Of a stretch of 26,295 nucleotides of DNA, positions 19,290 through 26,295 are shown piece after piece. The stretch lies in contig MNCI01016507.1 of the NCBI GenBank assembly GCA_015680685.1, positions 197,634 through 223,928 of the forward strand, written 5' to 3'. This stretch comes from Gnetum montanum (taxonomy: Eukaryota; Streptophyta; Gnetopsida; Gnetales; Gnetaceae). A program made the translations under genes and the position numbers. The notes under the pieces are model-generated. The model made no database searches, had not been told where the DNA came from, and saw only the letters and a list, made by a program, of their open reading frames with translations. Within the stretch, counting starts at the first letter, position 1, and each line of letters starts with the position of its first letter.

Positions 19290-22064
19290 TTAAGAGATTA
19301 TCTAACATGATCCATCACATTGAGGAATTTTTTATCATTGGTCATGGGTTTGTCATCTTGGTTGTGATTCACTTCCTCCATGTGTTCCACAATGTGAACT
19401 TCAGCCTTAGGTGGATGTTGTTAGGGCTTCTCCTCCTTTTTTTAGTTATGGGTTTTAGGGTCGTCTTGTGACTTGCTAGTTAAAGTGGGGTAAGTAGAGG
19501 AGGTCATGGGTATAGTAGAGATGGAAGTGGGCTTCAATGGATCCACTTCCTTTCATGCCTGCTTCTTCTTATCAACCTTGTTGCTAGGCTTTTTCTTATG
19601 CTTCCTCCTTTTCTTGGTTGAGGTTTTCTAGTTGTTAATCATTGGTTGTGAGGAAGAGGCAGTAGCATTTGCCACCATAGGAGGTCATTGTGTCGTTAGA
19701 TGGGCTATGACTAGTTGGGTTGTCTTAGGTTGAGGCACCTTGATGATAAAAGGTTTCCTCAAAGGCATTCATGATGGTACTCTTATGAAAAATAGGGATC
19801 TTAAGCTGATGGAAGCTAAAGAAGCATTTTCATCACAAGGAGATACCTGAATAATGTATGGTTCTCTTGTAAATCTCCAATCATAATCTATGTTAAATGT
19901 TGAAATAACATAAGGGCTGTCATTAGCATTCAATGGGTCTTTGTAGACCTACATTGAATAATTTTTTGGTCAAACTAGGTTGGAAGCATCTAAGACTAGC
20001 TCCTCCTTATCTATCATCCTCTACAAGTCATCCTTCAGTGTGAGGTAGAAGTCTCTATCATGACTAGGTAGTTAGTGATAATAATAAAATTAGTCTAATT
20101 TGAAGTACCTAGGAAATTGTTGATCATCCTTTGATACTTGAGTGGGGTCCTTGGCTATTTCACATAGCTACTCATACTTTTTTCGAGTGGCTTTGGTGAT
20201 CTATTTGTATTACATGTGCTCACTCTTCAACAGTTGATCTAGAAATTCAAATTTTTTCAAAGGTAAGGTTGTGTACTTACTATGGTTATTTCACTCAAAA
20301 TTCAACCTAGTGGTAGTCAATGCAGTGGTCCCAGATGTTGATAGTTGGCTATCATTATTATTAGTGGGAGACTTGGGTGGGTTATTCCTTGGTCCTTAGT
20401 TAGCAATCTTTGCTTCTTTGGTCACTATCACTACAACCACATTGTTTTGTTTATTTTTTTCCTTATCTCTCTATGTATGTTAACTTTTATATGCTACATA
20501 GGCTAGGTCATGACTAGTCTCTGCAACATCCTCTATGTTCTTAGTTTGGGAAAACGCTTGGTTGAGGAACCATAGGTCAAGATAGTAAAATTTTAACTTG
20601 ATAAAGTCATTCACCTTCCTCTTTAGTATGGCTAAAAGGTGGGCCTCAACAACAAGTTCTAGTATTTCATTCAATGTCCATTACACTATTGAATGAACTT
20701 CTATATGGGTTCTAGGGTTCCCTACTTAACCTTCATGAGTTGATCAAGTGTGGTATCAACCTTCAAGTTATACGTAAAGTAGTTAACAAAGTAGGCTATC
20801 AAGTTCTCAAGAGAGAATATAGATCCTCTAGGTAGTATACAATACCAATCAAGCACTTTCACAATAAAGGACCTGGAAAAATTCCTCATGATCGTATGAG
20901 GTCACAACTATAATAGCAAACACTTGGATCTAAAGATTATAAGGTGAGCATTGGGATCATCTTCTCCATTATATTTTTTGAACTGGGAGATAGGGACACT
21001 AGGAGGAAGTGTTAAGGGTTGACCATAGAACTAATGAGATCATCTTAGTAGAAATCCATAATCTTAACACTTTGGGAAGTAGAGTCTTTGAGCCTCTTTA
21101 ACTCCTCCATTAGATCTTGGATCATTTGGAAGACTTGCTCTAGGCCTTGGGGGTACCCATATTGGCTATGAGGTTTATACATATGGACATGACATTTTTT
21201 GTGAGTCTTGTCGCCTCACTATTGATTGTAATATAAAAGGGAATGATTATGTTCTAGTCATAGCTTGTGGGCCAAATAAGGAACAGGATGTTCACATCAA
21301 TACTTGAGACACAAATGAGATTTAGGTGGTGTGTGACCCTTGAATTTTTTGGGGTGCCATGGTGAGCCTTGAATGGGAAATTAGTGGGTTTGTGATGGTG
21401 AAAGACATTGTCTATGATTTTACAAATCATGGTTGTATGGAAAAAGGCACTGATGGGTTATAGGTCATGGGTTGTGGCATTGATTAATTTTGATGTGTGG
21501 CTATGATTAGTGTGGGATCATACATGGTAGGATATGAGGGAGTGGAAGATGATGGCACCATGCCCATGAAGAAAATGAAGGCATGAGGGAAAGACTCGAT
21601 GGCCTTAGGGGTTTCTTGTTGGAACAATTCCCCCAAGATGTTTTTGGACTCAAATTCTTTCCTAAGTTCATCCTTCTCTTCCTGTTGTTCCTTAAAGCTT
21701 TGCATGTCATCTTTTTTCTCTATCTCAATCAATTAGGATAGGATACCTACATAGATATTGGTTAGAGATATTTTGACATAGGGGGAAGTGATGTACTCCC
21801 TACCATTGCAGTGGACGAGTTTGAACTCCCTTTTGACTTCTACTTCCAAATGTGAAATCAACACGCTAGCCTATATTTTGGCATAAAAGTAGTTATGTTA
21901 GTCTTTCTTTATGGTCATAAAATTAGGAATTTTTCCCTAACCCTCAAATACTACCTACATTCAATGATAGTAGGACCCTTGGGATCATAGACCCTCATGG
22001 CTTGTTGGCAAGAACCTTCACCAATGAAGGCGAGGGGCAACTTGGTGGACTATTGGAAAGACAT
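19290..22064 (-). pseudogene. E2 gag, long Tat-type, degraded
   Basis: The proposed start is the ATG at 22064-22062 (MSFQ, then a stop at a likely Gln). A charged coiled-coil segment occurs at 21732-21600 (KKDDMQSFKEQQEEKDELRK) and another near 21110 (MIQDLMEELKRLKDSTSQS). The capsid core lies at about 20990-20480: FKKYNGEDDPNAHLIIF, LDWYCILPRGSIFSLENLIA and TTLDQLMKVK, the standard retrotransposon gag pattern. Near 20110-20040, YYYHQLPSHDRDFYLTLKDD occupies the place of the single Tat zinc finger, with both Cys lost. A Ser/Thr/Lys-rich tail (SSSQPMINN, then KKRRKHKKKPSNK near 19600) leads to the protease. Many stops are TAG or TAA at expected Gln codons. Confidence 0.8.
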
Positions 22065-22198
22065 GGTTATAGTGCTAAAATGGCTTGAAATAGGCTATGA
22101 AAGGCAAAAATAAAGGTAAATCCTAACAAGTGAAACTAAAAAATGGTCAAAGAAAGCAAAAACAACTAAAAACGGAGCACTTTCTATAATTACTAAGT

Positions 22199-22229
22199 GG
22201 GGGTTGGGGGGGCGCGGGGGCTAATGGGG
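22199..22229 (+). other. G-quadruplex-type motif
   Basis: Four G-runs of 5, 7, 5 and 4 are separated by TT, CGC and CTAAT. It is on the strand opposite to E2, about 135 bp upstream of its gag start. E3 has C-runs at the matching place (26064-26067, 26082-26085, 26090-26095). Confidence 0.75.
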
Positions 22230-22610
22230 TTTTCTCCTTTTACCAAAAGTACAAAGCTAGGAATGTTAGTGTTAAGCCTCATCCATACTAGCTTCCCAAC
22301 TACCTCTACATTAGGTATGGAAAAGGGGAAAAAAGGGGGAGTGAGATGGGTGGAATCTCACACCTTTCGAATCCAATGTTGATGAGGGAGGAATGGATGA
22401 AACCCAAAGTGGAAAGTTGGTGTTCTTCCACTAGAACTTGCTTTTGGTAGGCTGTCAATTTTTTCAAATAGGAAAGATGGGGGGAAGCTAACTTTCAAAA
22501 GTTTGATGATTTCCAAAATGGTTGCACCACCCCTTATAGAAATTGAAGAAATTGGCAGCAAAAAAGAAAAAAATGGTGAAAGGTTCTAATGTTGGCTTTC
22601 AGCTTAAAAA

Positions 22611-22630
22611 TTCATAGCAATTGCTATGAA
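22611..22630. repeat. Perfect 20-bp palindrome in the E2 leader
   Basis: TTCATAGCAA is followed directly by its exact reverse complement. It is 170 bases downstream of the primer site in element sense. The same palindrome with one change is found in E3 at 25387-25406. Confidence 0.9.
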
Positions 22631-22799
22631 AAATCAACATCCATCCACCTACAACTTCTATGCTGTAGTTTTAGTCACAAAGGGGAAATATCACCATTGG
22701 TTCTTCAAATTTTTGACTCCAAAAAGTCAAATAAAAGTTTGCAAATTGCAACATTGGTAATGAAAGAGATAGATCTAGTCATAGAAATTAGACAATTTC

Positions 22800-22815
22800 C
22801 CTCCTTCTAATGCTA
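22800..22815 (-). other. Primer-binding site of E2, tRNA-Asn type
   Basis: In element sense TAGCATTAGAAGGAGG lies nine bases after the LTR end at 22825. It matches TGGCGCTAGAAGGAGG, the complement of the 3' end of plant tRNA-Asn as I recall it, at 13 of 16 positions. All three differences are G-to-A or C-to-T. Confidence 0.7.
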
Positions 22816-22824
22816 GAAAATTAT

Positions 22825-23716
22825 TGTAACTAGAAAAATTGATTGTTGCAAAACTAATGGTTTTAGTGTAGAAACCTCAACACCAAATCCCCAAGGCCTT
22901 AGAAAAAATGGGATTCAAGGCATCCCAAGTAGTCCAATAGATCACCCATGGACTTATGAAATGCAAAATAGAGAGTTGAAATAATACAATGTAGAAATTA
23001 TAGAACTATGAAATGGAAAGAAAATGTATATTCCTCACAAAAATGAAACTTTAAAACTTTATTAAAATAATAAAGAATGATTTTCATAAATATGTATAAG
23101 AAATACCCATCAAAGAGCAAAGGAGACTTCACTAGGGTAGGAGTCCAAAGCCCATTGAAGCTTATGTGATCTCCTTCACGATCTAGGTACTAAGCCAATC
23201 ATGAAGCTTTCAAATCCTCTCTATTGTAAGTTGTATATATATTGTTTGGGTTACTATTGAGGGGTGAGAAAGTGAGAAATTTGGTTCCCAGATTACTCCA
23301 CACTAAAGGCTAGGAGTCCTAGAAATGTAGCATGACACCAAAAATACACAAGTATTAGGGAGGTTGTAAAGGCTATAATGCTTCCACACTGGGGCTCAAG
23401 AGAATGAAAGCATGAAAGATTGCAAGGCCTCTTGAATGCTTAAAATTCCCAACTGTGGAAATGCCAAAAGACTCGAATTGCTAAAGAGTCTAGAACAACG
23501 CTAATGATATCAAATTGTAAAAAGTATGTGAAACTGCAAAAAGTCTTGGAACTTGTAGAAGATGTTTGAGGATAGTTTTTATAGGTTTTAGGCCATGAAT
23601 GGTGCTGAAAAATGGATGTAATTTAGCTACATAATAGTTACAAATTGGTTGTCAAATTGCTGCAAAATTCTACCTCATACTGGTAAAATGGATGCCAAGA
23701 TTTGGGGGGTTACTAT
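22825..23716 (-). repeat. 5' LTR of E2, truncated (892 bp left)
   Basis: It aligns in the same orientation with 8690-9535 of the 3' LTR. It keeps the LTR end, R/U5 and the TATA box (23576-23583). The outer U3 portion, corresponding to 9536-10186, is absent, and E3 starts with TG at the next base. The last five bases, ACTAT (23712-23716), are the predicted target duplication of E3. Confidence 0.88.
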
Positions 23717-24240
23717 TGAAACACAACAAAATTTTGTATGTTATAACTAATTTTCATCATGTAGCTTTCACCCAATGACACTCAAGGTAAAACTTCATTG
23801 TAAATATGAAGATTCTAATCCATGAGGGGCAATCCCACATATTCCATACTTTTGGGACTAATAAATGCTTCATAAGTGATGAAAACCTTATTCCCCAAGT
23901 GAAAAAAAGTCACCTAGTGTCTATATTTGGGATGGGAGGTCAAATTGCCTTTTGGAATGCCAAAAATGGAAATTTGATGGGTTTTATGGGGGTATACATT
24001 TTTCTATGCTGGAAACACTTGTAGGGAGCAATTCTCACCTACCCCCAATATGGAGAGCTAGGGGTTTCCCCTCAACTTGGAAACCTCTCCCCAAGTGTGG
24101 AAACTACATGGCCCCAACATGGAAGCTACAGAAGCCAAATTTTAGTACTTCATACACTCCAATGTTGACCATCCATTTAGCAAGGATGGGAAATGGCTCA
24201 GCATGGAAGACCTATCTTCTAGGTGGAAGTTGTACCCCTA

Positions 24241-24298
24241 TTACTATTTATAGTAAATAGAATGACCATGGGGAATAGGTACTTACTATATATAGTAA
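24241..24298. repeat. Twin palindromes in the E3 U3
   Basis: TTACTATATATAGTAA (24283-24298) is a perfect 16-bp palindrome. TTACTATTTATAGTAA (24241-24256) is its near-copy 42 bp upstream, with one central mismatch. Both are kept in the E2 3' LTR near 9529-9544 and 9572-9585. Confidence 0.85.
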
Positions 24299-24350
24299 CC
24301 CTCTAAATTTGGGCACCCATCTCAATTGTGTGAGGCAAAATTTTATAACT

Positions 24351-24440
24351 AAATTATAGCTAGTTTGTAACTGTTATGCAACCAAATTACAACCAATTTG
24401 TAGCTATTATGTAGCCAAATTATAGCCATTTTGTAGCACC
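24351..24440 (+). repeat. 33-bp tandem repeat upstream of the E3 TATA box
   Basis: Units start at 24351, 24384 and 24417 with AAATTATAGC or AAATTACAAC, followed by TTTGTAGC and TATG-AACC or TATGTAGCC. The third unit is cut short. The E2 LTRs have a related but shorter stretch. Confidence 0.8.
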
Positions 24441-24457
24441 ATTCATGGCCTAAAACC

Positions 24458-24465
24458 TATAAAAA
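24458..24465 (+). promoter_or_regulatory. TATA box of the E3 LTR
   Basis: TATAAAAA in the context TAAAACCTATAAAAACTGAC, conserved in all three LTR copies. Confidence 0.7.
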
Positions 24466-25190
24466 CTGACCTCAAACATCATTTACAAGTTCTACACTTT
24501 TGGTGGTTGAAAAATTTTTGGCACACACTTTTGTAGTTCCACAATTTTTCACAATTACATACTTGGGCATGTTCAAGCATTCAAGAGCTCTTGCAATCTC
24601 CCATTTTTGCATTCTTTTGAATGTAGAGTGGAAGCACTATAACTCTATTACCCTAAGACTTATGGATTTTTAGTGTCAATGTTGCATTTCTAAGATCCCC
24701 AAACCCTAGTATGGAGTAATCTGGCAGCCAAATTTTTCATTTTTCTTGCCTCCATCAATGACCAATGTTGCAAATTCAGAGTAACAATAAAGGAGGTTCA
24801 ATAGCATTGTGAGTGATAAAACATCTGCATCATGGAGTTGAACACATTGGCTTCAATAGACCCTGAACCCCACTATTGCCCTCTTAGGCACACTTTGAAC
24901 ACAATCTCTTAACTCTCCTTTATTTTAATCTTTGTAAAATAAAGTTTACATTTATGGTTTATGTTCAACCTAAATTTATCATTTATTTTAGTTCATTTAT
25001 ATTACTTTGATCTACAATCATATCATTTATCTTGTTTTACATTTCATAAGTCCTTGGTTGATCTATTGGACTAGCTACTATACCTTGAATCTCATTTTTT
25101 TCAGAGGCCTTGAGGATTCAAGGTTGAGGCTGCTACACTGAATCTATTAGTTTTTCCAATGGTTGATTTTTCTAGTTACAATAGTTTTCT

Positions 25191-25206
25191 TGGTGCTAGA
25201 AGGAGG
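25191..25206 (+). other. Primer-binding site of E3, tRNA-Asn type
   Basis: TGGTGCTAGAAGGAGG differs by a single C-to-T change from the complement of the plant tRNA-Asn 3' end (TGGCGCTAGAAGGAGG, from memory). It lies ten bases after the LTR end, the same offset as in E2 within one base. Confidence 0.8.
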
Positions 25207-25386
25207 ACCACCACCTATTTTCTATGTCTAAATCAGTTTGCCTTGTTACCAACATTATCTTTCATTACAAAAATCTACAATTTTTTCATTAAAATCTTTC
25301 AAACCTTAAAAAACCAACATTGCAACCCATCCCCCATATAATCAAAGCCTAGTGTGGAACTTGTAGGTGTTTCAGTTTTCAAGATT

Positions 25387-25406
25387 TTCATAGCAATTAC
25401 TATGAA
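25387..25406. repeat. 20-bp palindrome in the E3 leader, one mismatch
   Basis: TTCATAGCAATTACTATGAA is the counterpart of 22611-22630. One G-to-A change breaks a single base pair. The distance from the primer site is 180 bases, similar to E2. Confidence 0.88.
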
Positions 25407-25747
25407 TTTGAAGGCCAACATTGGTATTCAACCAAATCCCTCAAAACATCAATGTTGCCCCTTTGCCTGTATGACCAAAATTGCAATGTGAAAGTTGTAG
25501 GTGATCAGGTGTTGACTTTTCATAAGAGTTCTTATAAATATTTTAGCTAAAGAAAATGTTAATATCTTTCCACCTTTTTTCTTTTTATTACCAATCTTTT
25601 CTAGTTTCCAAAATGGGTGGTGCAAGCCTTCCAAAAACCATGAAACATTTAGAAGTTAGCTTCTCCCCCATATTTCCTAGCTAAGAAAATTAGTACCCTA
25701 CTAAAAAAACACCAACTTTTCACCTTAGTTTTTAACCTTTCTCCCAT

Positions 25748-26010
25748 CAACATTGGATTAGATGGTGTGAGATCCCCATCATCTCATTCCCTCCTTCTTC
25801 CCCCTCCCCCCTTCTGCCATATCCAACATAGAGGTAGTTAGGGAGATAGCATTGGTGAAGCTTGTTGCTAATACTCCACCTTTATTTCCAACCTTTACCC
25901 CATTAATTTTGGATTAGAAGGTGTGAGATTCCCATCTTTTCACCCTCCTTCCTTACCCTGGCACCCCCCCTGTCATACCCAACATAGAGGTAGTTACAAG
26001 CCTAGCATGG
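25748..26010 (+). repeat. 156-bp tandem duplication in the E3 leader
   Basis: GGATTAGA, GGTGTGAGAT, CATCTTTTCA/CATCTCATTC-type text and CCAACATAGAGGTAGTTA recur with a 156-bp offset (GGATTAGA at 25755 and 25911). E2 has a single copy of this segment. Confidence 0.75.
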
Positions 26011-26095
26011 GAGAGGCTTAACATCAACTTTCCTAACTTTCCATTTTTGGTAAACTGGTAAAACCCCTCTTGTGCCTGCCACCCCACCACCCCCC

Positions 26096-26295
26096 TGATG
26101 AGTGGCGAGGTACCCCTACACTCAACCATATGTAATGAGCATAGCACACGCGATCTGGTTGAACTCAAGAGACTAAATGCCTAAACACCCCATGGAACAC
26201 TTGGGGTTAATCATTCGTTGTCTTCCCAGACTTACTTGTTGTTGTCACAGTGTATGGTTAAGTAAGTCCAAGGTATATGATTTTTTTGGTCTTTT
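26096..26295. other. Sequence unrelated to E2/E3 at the right edge
   Basis: No match to the E2 leader or gag continues past 26095. CpG is more frequent than in E2. A 9-bp inverted repeat, GACTTACTT/AAGTAAGTC, occurs at 26229-26237 and 26260-26268. No gene is visible. It could be the start of another insertion. Confidence 0.45.

Larger units (their letters stand above)
22065..22799 (-). other. E2 leader between primer site and gag
   Basis: It is non-coding and aligns with the inverted sequence 25207-26095 of E3. It contains a perfect 20-bp palindrome (22611-22630) and a G-run cluster (22199-22229). Small frames on either strand (such as 22197-22382 and 22589-22810) have no counterpart kept open in E3. 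Confidence 0.75.
8690..23716 (-). mobile_element. E2: Tat/Ogre-type Ty3/gypsy retrotransposon, ~15 kb, 5' LTR truncated
   Basis: It reads right to left: partial 5' LTR, tRNA-Asn-type primer site, leader, gag, protease, long non-coding module, RT, RNase H, second (archaeal-like) RNase H, integrase, 3' LTR. The additional RNase H before integrase and the YEDMP pre-RT block are hallmarks of the Tat lineage, which includes the very large Ogre elements. The two LTRs are direct copies (8690-9535 against 22825-23716). The outer 651 bp of the 5' LTR are missing because E3 begins at 23717. Coding domains contain many stops. The element is old and inactive. Confidence 0.9.
23717..25180 (+). repeat. 5' LTR of E3, complete (1464 bp)
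   Basis: It starts TGAAACACAAC and ends TAGTTACA. It aligns with the reverse complement of 8690-10186 along its whole length. U3 carries GGAAAC/CCCC words, twin palindromes (24241-24298) and 33-bp repeats (24351-24440). The TATA box is at 24458 and AATAAAG at 24938-24944. Two open frames inside (23806-24024 and 23952-24260) are not conserved in the other copy and are judged non-coding. Confidence 0.9.
23717..26095 (+). mobile_element. E3: second member of the E2 family, 5' part, inserted in the E2 LTR
   Basis: A complete 5' LTR, tRNA-Asn-type primer site and leader lie on the plus strand. They are homologous in inverse orientation to the E2 sequence 22199-23716 plus the missing U3. Homology to E2 ends near 26095, before gag would start, so the body is either beyond a further insertion or lost. 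E3 must be younger than E2 if it inserted into E2's LTR. Confidence 0.85.
25207..26095 (+). other. E3 leader
   Basis: Non-coding sequence aligning with the inverse of the E2 leader. It holds a 20-bp palindrome with one mismatch (25387-25406) and C-rich runs (25795-25811, 25964-25970, 26090-26095). A segment present once in E2 occurs twice here. Confidence 0.75.

Noticed and set aside
26229-26268. Terminator or miniature transposon suggested by the 9-bp inverted repeat
   Set aside because: A single short stem without a target duplication or further structure is not enough.

Overview
The window is plant nuclear DNA dominated by old LTR retrotransposons. It is AT-rich, and CpG is almost absent from the elements. 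Coding domains are riddled with stops that look like C-to-T transitions, and I see no intact host gene, rRNA, tRNA or CRISPR array. A large-genome, repeat-rich seed plant fits, possibly a gymnosperm; the sequence does not allow a closer call.

Layout. (1) 1-1490: unassigned sequence with a minus-strand TATA box at 902-895. Upstream of it lie 24-bp tandem repeats and a ~100-bp direct duplication. (2) About 1560-2760: a CpG-rich island unlike everything else here, possibly a remnant of a host gene or promoter; no product is recognised. (3) About 3000-7796 (+): element E1, a decayed compact Ty3/gypsy (chromovirus-like) element. It has a 5' LTR with five TGTCTC motifs and a TATA box, a degraded initiator-Met-type primer site, gag with an intact CCHC knuckle, protease, RT, RNase H and the first part of integrase. 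The rest of integrase and the 3' LTR are missing. (4) 7797-8689: unassigned AT-rich spacer.

(5) 8690-23716 (-): element E2, about 15 kb, a Tat/Ogre-type Ty3/gypsy element read right to left. From its 5' end it has a truncated 5' LTR (22825-23716), a tRNA-Asn-type primer site, a leader, gag, protease, a 4.6-kb non-coding module, RT, RNase H, a second archaeal-like RNase H, integrase and a full 3' LTR (8690-10186). The non-coding module holds about sixteen degenerate ~190-bp repeats flanked by 30-bp repeats. (6) 23717-about 26095 (+): element E3, a second member of the same family. Its complete 5' LTR (23717-25180) starts exactly where the E2 5' LTR breaks off, so E3 appears to have inserted into E2's own LTR in opposite orientation. 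Its primer site and leader follow, and homology to E2 stops near 26095. (7) 26096-26295: unmatched sequence.

Together E2 and E3 form a head-to-head inverted repeat with arms of about 1.5-1.8 kb around a 575-bp spacer. Because three LTRs and two leaders of one family are visible, features preserved between them can be judged against the background divergence. These are the primer site, a 20-bp leader palindrome, twin U3 palindromes and the TATA box. All identities and alignments here were made by eye.
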